Assembly: GCF_001186125.1 (NCBI RefSeq)
Contig: NW_014040146.1
Location: forward strand, 6,188-38,502
Direction of reading: 5' to 3'
Source of the DNA: Sphaeroforma arctica JP610
Taxonomy: Eukaryota; Opisthokonta; Ichthyosporea; Ichthyophonida
Length of the DNA: 32,315 bases
Shown here: piece by piece, positions 19,901 through 30,312 of the stretch
Numbering within the stretch: position 1 is the first letter of the stretch
How the letters are laid out: each line of letters begins with the position of its first letter
Notes under the pieces: model-generated
What the model was told of the DNA's origin: nothing
The model's input: only the letters and a program-made list of their open reading frames with translations
Database searches by the model: none
Position numbers and translations under genes: made by a program

Positions 19901-22900
19901 AGTGAGATTCATTACTACGGTACCACGCTGGTCACATGTAAGAGACAGGGATATCATATGCTACAACACACTCACACGAAAGTGTGTTCTAAAGATTGCT
20001 TGCTAAGTGAGATTCACTTGTACGGTGCCTCGCTGGTCACGTGTAAGAGATAGGGGTATCATATGCTACAACACAAACACACGAAAGTGTGTTCTAAAGA
20101 TTGCTTGCTAAATGAGATTCATTAATAAGGTATCACGCTGGTCACGTGTAAGAGATAGGGGTATCATATGCTACAACACCCTCACACGAAAGTGTGTTCA
20201 CTCACACTAAAGCGTGTTCTAACGATTGCTTGCTAAGTGCGATTCATTAGTACGGTACCACGCTGGTCAAGTGTAAGAGACAGGGGTATCATATGCTACA
20301 ACACACTCACACGAAAGTGTGTTCTAAAGATTGCTTGCTAAGTGAGATTCATTAGTACGGTGCCTCGCTGGTCACGTGTAAGAAATAGGGGTATCATATG
20401 CTACAACACACTCACACGAAAGTGTGTTCACGCACACTAAAGCGTGTTCTAACGATTGCTTGCTAAGTGCGATTCATTAGTACTGTACCACGCTGGTCAA
20501 GTGTAAGAGACAGGGGTATCATATGCTACAACACACTCACACGAAAGTGTGTTCTAAAGATTGCTTGCTAAGTGAGATTCATTAGGGTTTCAGACCGCCG
20601 TGATCACGACAGGCATGTGCAGATGGACTCACCAGTGCGTGGAGAAGTCCTCAGCCTTTACAGTCACTGTATCGCCGACGGCAAAGCGTGGAGCTATGTA
20701 GGTAACGCTTGTATCTACGCCCATCGCCTGGTACAGATCAGTGACGGCGAAGATGTGCCGGTCAATGCACTGGCTGAAGGGAAGATGGCCAATACAAGTG
20801 CAAAACTTCAGATGAACGAAAGTGTAGCACCTCAGCTAGAAGAAAGTACAGCACTTCAACTGCAAGATGCGCCGAAAGCGATGGTGAACTCGTACCGAAC
20901 TCAGCCGCACTGTTGGCCCACACACACTGGCGACTCACATTGAAGTGGGTGCACGTGTACTATCGCCGTGATCCGTGTATGCAGATCAGTCAACCAAATG
21001 CACTAAGTCACGGTATGAAGAGTAGTCAGCACTCGTGCAGGGAGGATGGATTATATGTACACGAGATAGTCAACCCCATGACACCATGGGCAGTTGTTCT
21101 GGTGTACACTACGCATGACACGAGAGTAAAGTGCTAGCAGCACAACGACACACGTCCGTAGGACACATAGTGGGTTGTTAATTCGGCCAGATCGAGTAGT
21201 CCTAGTGAAACACCGAATAAAATTATCCGTACAAGTGGACATGTATTTGGGTGAACCCCTCGTGAAACAGTTTCCGGCATCGTCGAGCATACAGCTGTAG
21301 GTACAGAATAAGTTCTGTAAACATGTACAGACAACTAACTATGCGTGTATGCACATAATGCCTGCACAGTATTTATGAACCACTGGCACTATATACCTGC
21401 ATACACTCACTCAAGGTGTGGTACTAGGCAACTGCTTATTGATGATGGTGACGTCTGTATGCTTGTTGAACGCATACCGTGTAATAGACGAGGCCCACTT
21501 CTCGTAGTACGTGGCGTCCGCATACACCTCATCTTCAAGCGACTCTACACCCACCCGAAGTTCCTGAGAGAGGGCCAGGTAGGTAGGTCAGGTGTGTGTT
21601 AGAAGAGAGCTTCAGGTGTAGACGGGTTGAGAGTAGCCAGTTGTTGTATTCAGATGCTTTGAACACGCACGTCTACTGCAAGCTCATGTACTTGTGTGTG
21701 CATTCCGCTGTGATTCTGTATGTACAGTTGCCTTGGTTACATGAGGTGGGCTGTTGACTGTTTGGGAGAGTCATCCGACGCACAAGATATATGAGCTACG
21801 TTTGCACTCACTCAGGCTGTGTACAGTAGCTCTGTCTGGTTAAGATGGCTCAAGAATACTGAGTATAGCTGCTGCCTGCTATATTGTATCGAACTCGACG
21901 CGGTAAAATATTACGACTTTATAGAACACGGTTCTTCCACAATATTCAACACATTTGACCAGTAGGTACGCGAACAAGCCGATACAGAATCACTCAATAG
22001 GTGACAGTTGAGTGGCATGTCACTCATAACTACACCCAAATGTAGCCAACAACAGACGCAGCAGGAATCAATGGAACAACTAAAATGGCTGGAGCATAAA
22101 GCACCGGGCCCCATACACGTGATGGAACGAGGTCATTGCTTTCAGCGAATGTCACTACACTTTCGATAGGCATGTTAATCAGTCAGTGATGCCCATTGAC
22201 ACACTCACAAGCACACCCATACTTACGTCAGTGGTCATCAGTCCTCGTTTGGCTATCAGCTGGAACATCGCGTGCACCTGTGTACCAACAGTGGGTCAAA
22301 ACCATCATCGTGAGGTGATGCTAGGAACAATGAGCAGGGTATAGGGCCGTTAAAAGTTTGGGATATAAATCAGACACCACACATTTGTCGCGACACTGAA
22401 CCATGAACTGGAGCGATATAGACTGTATGGCTCATAGATAGACAGCATGGCTCATGGGTATAGGGTGACACAGGTTCACTGGTCCCTTGGTTTTTCTATC
22501 GTTTGAGTCCAGCTGGGATCGCCGAATACGTGATATTCTACTTCACATCTTCACTATCGTGTCTCTAGTAAGCACGCACACGCACCACGTAAGTTCGATT
22601 GAGGCGGATGTTCGCGATTGCATAACAAGTATTGTGAATAGCACACACTTACCTTCCTCTCCCAGAATGCTGTGGGGGGCTCTTCCAGATCGATACTCTG
22701 ATTGTATGCCTCTTTACACGACCCTCCCGCATCATGCACGCCCAACATTCCTGGTTTAGCCTCCGCCGAGCCCACTAATAGACAAGACGTAGATGAATGG
22801 TGTACATAAGATTGGCTAGAACCGCTCTAGCCCACTTTATCACCGAGAACCGTTCTAGCTAACTATATAAGCGCTTCCTGATGGAAATAATGCATGTATT

Positions 22901-23493
22901 CATTCTATACGAAACGATTTTGCTAATCGAATGTTATAGCCGTATTTTGATGGTAACAAGGTATATGTAATAAGGAGTATACAAGATCACATGTCACTCT
23001 TGCTAACTATAGAAATGAGGTCAGAGAGTCACCATCAAAAACATTAGAAGCGTGTCACCGCTCTAATTCCCACGCATGGTGTGCATCGACATACGCAAAT
23101 TAAGGTTTGTAACCAGATAAAGGGGTGAGGGATGTTAACATGCCTGACCGTTCGATGAGAAGAAGTGATCAAATGCATTTCGTGTGTGAACTGTAGGACA
23201 GGCAAGTACTCGTGGAGCAGCAAGCCTGATCATTCTATCGATGGCTCGATAATACTCACGGGACAATGAACACCTCGAAATATCAGACAGTGGTGATCGT
23301 GATATGCCAGCAGTACCGTATTAACGTGTGTACCACACAATTATGTACATGAGCAACGCTAACTATGGAAATGTCAAATATGACACTATTCTACAGTATG
23401 TTTTAGGGTTAGACAACCTGAAGCGCGAGCGTCGTTCAACCAATACTTACCCTCAGACGGGTGCTTTGCACTCTCCTTATTGTCGCCGACCAT
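16598..23493 (-). CDS. Fused beta-alpha cobalt-type nitrile hydratase, 11 exons
   Basis: Exons in coding order are 23451-23493, 22653-22774, 22227-22277, 21433-21563, 20633-20773, 19403-19578, 18833-19051, 17857-17948, 17359-17532, 17041-17187 and 16598-16777. They join in one frame of 491 codons plus TAG. The enzyme hydrates nitriles to amides. The beta part comes first: [19 protein letters not shown], an ATYYEKW helix, then PRFAVGD, LRTPGY and LYKVRF. Residues 246-285 form a linker with 14 histidines. The alpha part follows: [16 protein letters not shown], then [10 protein letters not shown], the metal site CTLCSC (C399, C402, S403, C404) and [14 protein letters not shown]. Thr in CTLCSC marks the Co type; Fe types have Ser. 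Bacteria encode the two chains separately; beta-alpha fusions with a His-rich linker are known from Monosiga and other protists. The ATG at 23493 is chosen because it splices in phase to the beta start. The exon 4 donor (GTTGCC) is weak and the exon 9 donor (GTGCGT) is one of two choices. No targeting peptide is evident. Confidence 0.93.
16919..16985. repeat. (AT)n microsatellite, intron 10 of the nitrile hydratase gene
   Basis: Two AT runs separated by a single break fill much of the intron between exons 10 and 11 (16778-17040). A second (TA) run of about 20 bases lies at 17219-17238 in intron 9. Confidence 0.95.
17989..18112. repeat. 49-bp tandem repeat, 2.5 units, intron 7
   Basis: The actatctagagg core recurs at 18000, 18049 and 18098 (the last diverged), each followed by a gtttaaat-containing segment. 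Confidence 0.82.
18166..18540. repeat. 156-bp tandem repeat, about 2.4 units, intron 7
   Basis: Units begin at 18166, 18322 and 18478 (catatacttgttcttat). The first two are nearly identical; the third is cut short. The rest of intron 7, up to 18832, has C-runs at about 18757-18808 and no gene. Confidence 0.9.
19848..20586. repeat. 105/125-bp satellite with higher-order structure, intron 5
   Basis: Seven units start at 19848, 19953, 20058, 20163, 20288, 20393 and 20518. The spacings are 105, 105, 105, 125, 105 and 125. The 125-base form holds a 20-base insertion that copies the aaagtgtgtt hairpin arm. Units 4+5 and 6+7 form a 230-bp higher-order pair. Every full unit carries an inverted repeat, AACACACT...AGTGTGTT with an 8-base loop, or a near variant. 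The array ends 46 bases from the exon 5 donor. Confidence 0.93.
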
Positions 23494-24446
23494 CACTCGC
23501 TGATTGTCCACTTACGTATCGAACAAACTTTGACCTCTAGAACTAGATACTGTACTCTCATCGCTACTTACAACAGCTTTTGTTTACTTTTCACTTTTTG
23601 AGGGTCTCTCAACACGAACAACATAGTCCGATTTTCATAGCCCATTTTAGCCTTTTGAGAGTAAATTTTCTTTTAAAACGATGTGTGCGACATCGGGTTG
23701 GACCTCAGACTCAAGAGGGTTTTTGTTTTTCATGACAGCCTTCTTGTTCTTTTTTCAGGTTATGTACAACTGCATTTTTGTATTTTGGGCTATATGATAT
23801 ACCATAGCTCTCTAAATATAACATACAGCAGCAGTATAAGTAGGATAAAGGTACACAGATGAAACGAAGCAGGCTGACAAAAGCGATTGCAATCGTGTCG
23901 AAACAGAACCATGCTTTTGCCTGTCTCGTTGATCTCTATTTGAAAGCTGTACGTAAAAGCGATGCTGAATATACTGCTGCTGTTCTTCAAGTATCTTTTC
24001 AAGTACTACTAATTCTACAAACTACAATACTTAAATGCGAATTGGTGCTCAATACACCCGAGTATTTATATACATGTACCTTTATTTTTTTTGTTTTTTA
24101 ACAAAGAACCACCTGACAAAGCCAGTCCTGCTTTGAGTCATTGGCCTGACTTCGTTTGAGCGATTGTTCTACTAGCGCTCGCTATTCATATATAAAATTC
24201 GTGTCCGTAACAACAATGTAATATGTCCCGTTCCGAAACCTCATCCGACGCATGCGCGGTATTCGTTGACCACTGGTCTCTCTTCTTAAGCCAGCCCTGC
24301 TTTGAGTCAAAGATCTGACATTCCTTTGAGCGTTTGTTCTAGCGCTCGCTATTCATATATTAACTCCCGTGTCCGTAACAAAAATGAATTACGCCCCGTT
24401 GCGAATCTCGTATTCGTTGACCACTGGTTTCTCTCCTTCACTATTC
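23494..24446. other. Spacer between nitrile hydratase start and p62-like gene B end
   Basis: This should contain the nitrile hydratase promoter (minus strand, rightward from 23493), but no TATA box is visible at the 84-94 nt spacing seen in the other genes. T-rich runs fill 23690-23780. TTTATT at 24081-24086 would be an AATAAA signal on the minus strand for p62-like gene B. The ORF at 23859-24101 shows no family features. Confidence 0.45.
24120..24435. repeat. 169-bp direct duplication at the 3' end of p62-like gene B
   Basis: Two copies begin at 24120 and 24289 with agccag[tc]cctgctttgag. Both contain tagcgctcgctattcatata and end with attcgttgaccactgg. The second copy stops 12 bases before the stop codon of gene B, so the duplicated DNA is probably in its 3' untranslated region. 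Copy 2 lacks a short segment present in copy 1. Confidence 0.88.
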
Positions 24447-26567
24447 CTATTTGCGCTCTGTCAAACGATTGGCGATCTCGCTGATGTCTGAACCATACAT
24501 ACGAATGTATGCAGCATTGAGAGAACGGTCGGTGAAACCCATATCATACAACTTGTGCATAATATCCAGATTCTTCTCGTTACCCTTTGCGGTAGTTGCA
24601 CCAGCGCAATCAGCAGAGGACGAATTTTCATATTCATCATCCTCTACCTCTGCGACCGATTCTACTACCATGCACTCCTCTTGTCTAGGGGAGGCAGTAG
24701 TTGTCGTAGTTCTCTCAGGCACAGACTCGGTCTCCACAGATTCATTCTTCTCAGAAGCGACCTCAGCAGACTTCGCAGGCACACTAGTAGCATCGGCAGT
24801 TTTCTGCTTATGGCACTCCTTCTTCTCCGGCTTGCCGCATTTCTTACCGCTAGGTTTAGCCATAGCTTCGTACCCGCTATTGCCGCGACCTTGCTGAGAG
24901 AACATGGCATTCATAAAGGACGCGATAGGGTCCATTCCGGGAGCAGGTGGTGGAGGAGGAGGGCCTCGACCACCACGACGTCCGCATGGGCCACTCTGAG
25001 GTCCTCCGAAATGGACCTCCGGGCCTCCGAAATGGACGTCTGCGCCACCAAACATTCCCCCAAACATATTGGGAAGACCGTCAAACACGTGAGGACCGCT
25101 ACTGAACATATGAGCAATTGGTGGTCCACCTGGCATCATGTGGGGGGGACGAGGGCCGAAGTGCTGGAAATGGGGGGGAGGGGGAGGTGGGTGTGGATGA
25201 CCCTTGCCGTGATGAGGGGGCCGAGGGTGACCACGGGGAGGGGGGTGTGGGTGACCGTCGCCGTGGTGAGGGGGGGGGTGTGGGTGACCGTCACCGTGGT
25301 GAGGGGGGTGTGGGTGACCGTCACCATGGTGGCGATAGCGTGGGTGACCCTTACCATGGTGGCGATGGCGAGGGTGACGAGGTCCTTCCTGTGGACCGTA
25401 ATTCCATGGGCCTCGACGACTGCGCTGTTGACGCAAACGAGGTAGACGAAGCATCAGTAGTGCGTGAGACTCGTCATGACTTTCAGTCTGGAAGCAAGGC
25501 TCGCACAGATCAAAGTTGACACAATCCTGACACTTATAGCGGTTGCCAACAACGGTCTTGTCGCACACGTCGCAAGTTATTCCGGAGTGAACACGTTCCC
25601 CATTTTCGGCACCTTCAGAAGTTTCAGCACACTTTTCACCCTCGCACTCGCAACCCTGACAATCGCACTCGGAAGACTCTGAAGACCCAGATCCTTCAGG
25701 AACCTGCATATTGGCTAGATTTCCAACAATATTATCCATAATATCGGGCATTGCGTTCTGCGCCCATGCTCCGGCAACACTCGCAATGTCATCTGAAATT
25801 CTGTCGCCCGAAGACTCAGACCCCTGAGGAACCTGCATATTGGCTAGATTTCCAACCAGACTGTCCATGATCCCAGGCATAGCGTTCTGCGCCCATTTTT
25901 CGGCAACGCTCGCAATATCATCCCCAACTCTGTCGCCATCTTTATGACCCATGCCTTCCATTCCTCTAAACAAACTTTCTAGGAAATCAAGCGGTTTTGG
26001 TGCTCTCTGTTCTTCTTCCTCATCCACAACAGACTCCGTCTTACTCTCGGTGGATTCGTTTGCATCTGAAACAGCTACATTTGCCTCCTTCTCCTTCTCA
26101 CTCACATTCTTTGACTCCTCATCAGGTTCCATAGCCTCCACCGTCGCCTGTTGTGCGCTCATCTCCTCAGCATCGCTCTCTACCACTGGCTGCACGACTT
26201 CGGGTTCTTCGATAGTAGGCTCGACAATAAGCTCCTCTATTGCTTCAACTAGAACAGTATCGTCAACATCGTCAAAATCTACAACCTCGACAGGGGTAGG
26301 TGCCCCCTCGGCGTCGACTGAATCCGTGCGCGCAGCAGAAGCTACGTTCGTGAGCAACACTCGCAAAGTACCCTTAGACTCATCTAATGCCTCCTGAAAG
26401 TCGTCCTCTGTGCTTATGGTAACGTGATCTCCATCTTCGTCGACATACTTTGCCGTAAAATCCTGTGCATCGAAACGAGACCTTATCTGGCTCGCTGCAT
26501 CTGCCCAGTTGTCTACTTTCAGACGGCGTACGTCACTTTGGCCATTTATGACCTTAATGCTCGTCAT
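24447..26567 (-). CDS. p62/SQSTM1-like autophagy adaptor B (PB1-ZZ-UBA), intronless
   Basis: This 706-residue single-exon protein is a paralogue of the adaptor at 870-2990, in inverted orientation. The PB1 domain (1-77) opens MTSIKVING and keeps YVDEDGD plus TEDDFQEAL. A 43-residue module (DDIASVA, WAQNAMP, VGNLANMQVP) occurs twice before the zinc finger, with a short Cys-rich patch after it (CDCQGCECEGEKC). The ZZ finger is complete: C332, C335, C346, C349, C355, C358, H364 and H368. A His/Gly/Pro-rich tract (HGDGHPHPP repeats) follows, then a Gly/Phe-rich stretch and a C-terminal UBA with MGF and YGSDISEIANRL. Where gene A has EFVIVE, this copy has ECMVVE, so the LIR aromatic is missing. 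Expected family role: ubiquitin-cargo adaptor in autophagy or a scaffold. The loss of the LIR and gain of the His tract suggest its role has diverged. The ATG at 26567 follows from the PB1 start. Confidence 0.93.
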   Translation of the reverse strand: MTSIKVINGQSDVRRLKVDNWADAASQIRSRFDAQDFTAKYVDEDGDHVTISTEDDFQEALDESKGTLRVLLTNVASAARTDSVDAEGAPTPVEVVDFDDVDDTVLVEAIEELIVEPTIEEPEVVQPVVESDAEEMSAQQATVEAMEPDEESKNVSEKEKEANVAVSDANESTESKTESVVDEEEEQRAPKPLDFLESLFRGMEGMGHKDGDRVGDDIASVAEKWAQNAMPGIMDSLVGNLANMQVPQGSESSGDRISDDIASVAGAWAQNAMPDIMDNIVGNLANMQVPEGSGSSESSECDCQGCECEGEKCAETSEGAENGERVHSGITCDVCDKTVVGNRYKCQDCVNFDLCEPCFQTESHDESHALLMLRLPRLRQQRSRRGPWNYGPQEGPRHPRHRHHGKGHPRYRHHGDGHPHPPHHGDGHPHPPPHHGDGHPHPPPRGHPRPPHHGKGHPHPPPPPPHFQHFGPRPPHMMPGGPPIAHMFSSGPHVFDGLPNMFGGMFGGADVHFGGPEVHFGGPQSGPCGRRGGRGPPPPPPAPGMDPIASFMNAMFSQQGRGNSGYEAMAKPSGKKCGKPEKKECHKQKTADATSVPAKSAEVASEKNESVETESVPERTTTTTASPRQEECMVVESVAEVEDDEYENSSSADCAGATTAKGNEKNLDIMHKLYDMGFTDRSLNAAYIRMYGSDISEIANRLTERK
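25190..25370 (-). repeat. Coding His/Gly/Pro repeat tract in gene B
   Basis: A GC-rich run of 24- to 30-base units encodes HGDGHPHPP, HGKGHPRYRH and related peptides, with poly-Pro stretches. It is likely to change in length by slippage. The G/C asymmetry creates long shadow frames on the opposite strand. Confidence 0.85.
25680..25938 (-). repeat. 129-bp coding duplication in gene B
   Basis: Two adjacent copies of about 129 bases encode the 43-residue module that begins GDR and ends NLANMQVP plus a Ser-rich tail. Gene A has no equivalent, only a single diverged FLECVLGKG segment with LVENLAKI at that place. Confidence 0.85.
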
Positions 26568-29359
26568 GATTAGTATGTATTATTAATTGACGCTTTATTT
26601 TAACTCACAGGCGAAATAATCTGACCAGTTTCAAAAAAGGAGCTGGTCTTTATATAGCCAATAGTTTGTATCGCATTTTAGTGTATACGTGGAGTGGGGT
26701 ACATTTATTGTAAGAATTTCAGAGATAAAAGGTGAAATTCGTTTACTTACGAGTTACGGCTGAAAAATTTGAAAAATACAGGTTCTCGAATTTATTTATA
26801 GAGGCTTGGTTTTTAAGCCGGGTTATGCCCAAAATGATGACTCATAATTCTGACAATTTTCCCGAACGACGGTTTGTATTTGTATATTTTCAAAAAGAAA
26901 AAGAAAAAGAGTCTACAGTCGACACTCAACAGAGGATGTATTTATTTTACCATTTATATACTATTTAAAAAAATATTTACTCATTATATTTTGTATATTT
27001 TCTAACTCGAAAGGATTGGGTATGTTTTAAGAACATATATTTAAAAAAATATAACTTTAAATACAATTGTTTATTTTCAAATGAGGTCGACATTCAGAAA
27101 ACGTGCTGAACTGTGAACATATGACGAAAGAAGTAGTTAGAAATAAAGAACAGACAAAAACTACTTCAGATGTTTTAAAGTTAAAAATGAGAAGTGAAGA
27201 TTTTTCTGCAAATGCTATTTTGATGTATACGATTTTTGAGCAAAAGCAATATTGTCAATCTTAAAAGTCCGACGTCCGTGATTTTGCTGAAAAGCCTCGT
27301 CGTCCTTTAGTTCGCCTCTGTGCCTTCGGGCCATACAGCGAGAACGCGCGAGACGAACAGTACCAGTGGTGACGTGAATCTCCCACTGGCCCGCAGAGTA
27401 TATTTTTGTTTTTCTAAAAATTAAAAATTAGATTCCAGGGGTCTTGTCTTCCTCAGGGTAGGATGGTGGGTGTTTCTTCTTTCTGGGGCTTCTGGGGGTT
27501 GTATCCCGAGCTACCATGACATTATTATGTAGCGATCTGTACGTTTTCTTATTGCATTTTGGGAAAGCACATGATTCTTTTTCCTAAATTAAGAATCTGA
27601 ACCCAATTTCTATTAATCCTTAACCCAAAATCCGCAGAATCCAGAACTTAAACCCATTTTTATTTCGTTACATGATTATTAATTAAGAATAAGATATTGA
27701 TCGTGTCAAAGCGGTGGTTCTTAATAATAAATCCATAATGCGTACTCCTTATTTCTTAATTAAGCCAATTTTGTTTCAAGATAATTTCTTAATAATGAAC
27801 GACATATTAAGTGAGATAACATTCATATTTCTTAAAAAAGATATTATTTGGCGCTTGTGTACACAACTACACGTATGATGAAGATTTTACCACTACGAAT
27901 AAATAATTAAATACATACTAAAATACAACTTTAACAGACCACGACTTCAAAGCTGTGCTCAGTAAGATCTGTGCCGCGAGACTCCTTTACGGATATAAAT
28001 GAACGTCTACAGATTTGAGATGCAGCATGTATAATGCTCTATGTATCCGCTTACGACGACAATGACAAAAAAAAGTGGCAGTGATAAGTTGGATTAATCA
28101 AGGTACAATCGTTTCTGTCGTTGTAAACTTCGATGGAAATTACTAGGTTTCAAACTATATTAAACTAAAATACAATTTAGTCAGTTAGGATTTAGTAGTG
28201 GTAGCTTGTGTAAGAATGATCGGGACTGCCTCTTGTTAAGAGCCTAAATATCCTCGATCACACAGGGCGTACCTCTAGCTGTTCTTTATTGAATAATTTT
28301 CACTAGAAGTACTAAGTGTTCATGACCACATGCCTAATTTGTAGATAGACATAATAACGTAAGTCACGTTAATACATGAGCTGATATAAATAATGTTCCA
28401 TCTGAAGAAAAGTTAAAAAAAGAAAAAGACTTATTGGATTTTGGAGATTGGCGGGAGGACCAAAATCTATAAGTAGTAGTTCGGAGAATATAAAATTTAG
28501 TTTATAATATCCTACATCTACTAATGTCTCAAATAGGTCCAAGTAAATGAGTCATACCAAATACTCAGGCTATTGGAGCCATCAAAGTGAATTTAGAACA
28601 CTTTGGAAATATTGGAAAAAGAGCTTGTATTAAATTATTTAAAATACAAATAAAAACCAATGTATTATCTCAATTGATCTTGATATTTTAGACTGACCGG
28701 AGGCTGTATTTCTACATCGTCAGAAATGATGCTCTACATCAAAATGCAACATCCCGACATCAATGAACCTATCGATGAAACTATGTAAATTTAGAAACAA
28801 AGAATAATAAAATAAACGCATATAGTATTTGTCGGGAATCTCACTAGATGGGTTCTGCCTTTACACTTTAAAACACCACACTCTGGTGGCATGATAATTG
28901 ATTGATACTATGAGTGATGAGTATGTGAATGAAAATATATATAATGTAATGATCTGTAATATATTCCCCGTTGTATCGCTGTTTTGACGATCACCTAATC
29001 ACGCTGTCAGAATTTGTTGGCCAATAAATATAATTTTGACCACTAAATTTCTATACAATTTACATACATAAAAAAATGATATACCAATTTGACTACTTTT
29101 AATATTTTCCTTAGTCAAAAGAAGGTAGCCTCAACATGCGTTTTGACTTGCTGACGCTTTTATGTGTCCCAAAATAGTCTATAAATGTTGTGTGTACTAA
29201 TGTGACCTCAAAATACACTGTTTTTTTTTTGGCAAATTTACCATAATAATTCACCAAACCGAAAATCGCCTTCTTTTTTTACCAATTCCAAAAGTACCTT
29301 CTTTTTTCACTGATTTTTTTTGTACACTGTCGTTTATTTATTTATTTTTAGATAAATTT
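26568..29359. other. AT-rich gene-poor spacer of 2.8 kb
   Basis: Apart from the gene B promoter at its left end, no gene is supported. Composition is markedly more AT-rich than the rest of the window. One GC-rich island at about 27265-27410 stands out and contains an inverted repeat, CCAGTGG (27363-27369) and CCACTGG (27383-27389). An imperfect inverted repeat also pairs 27679-27693 with 27748-27764. The right end, 29330-29350, has TTTATT runs that could be minus-strand AATAAA signals for the next gene. The junction with the virus-like block should lie in or near this stretch. Confidence 0.5.
26648..26657 (-). promoter_or_regulatory. TATA box of p62-like gene B, with adjacent CCAAT-type motif
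   Basis: On the minus strand ctatataaag lies about 81-90 bases upstream of the ATG at 26567, preceded directly by attgg (the reverse of CCAAT). Distance and sequence match the box of gene A. Confidence 0.6.
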
Positions 29360-30312
29360 TTACAAAAAGTCTTGAGGGACCAACTGACGTCGTGTCTTGA
29401 CATTGCGCGACGACAGCACGCGTACATGCAAACGGTCAGCGTGGAACGGTGCAATATAGTGTCGGCGATCTAAATGACATCGATGAATTGCAACCAACTT
29501 CCATCTCACACCTATGCGGCGGCTGCGTCTGGGAAGTACCGCTGCCAGCGCATCATCGGTCAGGACACGATTGTACATTTGTCTCTCTTCCGGACTCATG
29601 GTGGCAACAGTCATTGCGCTCCAAATAGCAGGTAACATTGAAAGATCGCTGGAGCCTATCACCTCGATGTCCGACTCATCTACATCGCTGCTGTCAAATG
29701 CAAACTCTCGATCATCATCCAAGGGACCAAACATGAACTCCAACTCCGCGGCCGCGGCCCGTCGCGCGTTCTCACAAGCCTTTTTCTCGGCTTCCTGGCG
29801 ATCGACCACGAGATGATTGGCCGCGTGTAAGGATAGTTTCGCATACTTCTCGCTCTCCGGTATATACACTATCGCCACCCCATCGCTGTCACACGTAGAG
29901 TGTACCGTGGCAGACACCTGTCCGATAAGGATCTGCTCGCCATCAAGAGACCCACGGGGCTTGGTTAACGTACACTTGTATGATGCACCGCGCAGCAGGG
30001 ACTCGTAATCGGCGGCCAGCTTTATAGTCGGCAGCTGGGTAACTTGGGCTGGGCACAGGTGGCGTTTGAACGCAATAATGTTGAGCTCAACCTCGCACTC
30101 TGCGCACGTCCGACGACAAGTTTCGAGCACCTCGTGTATAGCGCGGTTCTTGAACATGACAAACGTTCTATTGCGACACGTGCAACATGAGTCGCCCTTG
30201 GTCTTGGTCACACAGCTGGCGCACAGTGACGTTCCACAGCAAGAAGACTGTTTGATACCTAGCGTTACTGTGGTACAGATGACACAAGTAAAGTGCGATT
30301 CAAGTATCCCCT

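Noticed and set aside
21411-21413. In-frame TGA in nitrile hydratase exon 4 read as possible selenocysteine
   Set aside because: It lies past the last conserved beta residues and just before a GTGAGT; alternative splicing explains it better, and no selenocysteine element was seen.
24555-25445. 296-residue open frame opposite p62-like gene B
   Set aside because: It arises from the GC-skewed His/Pro repeat tract on the coding strand and contains only Arg/Trp/Val low complexity.
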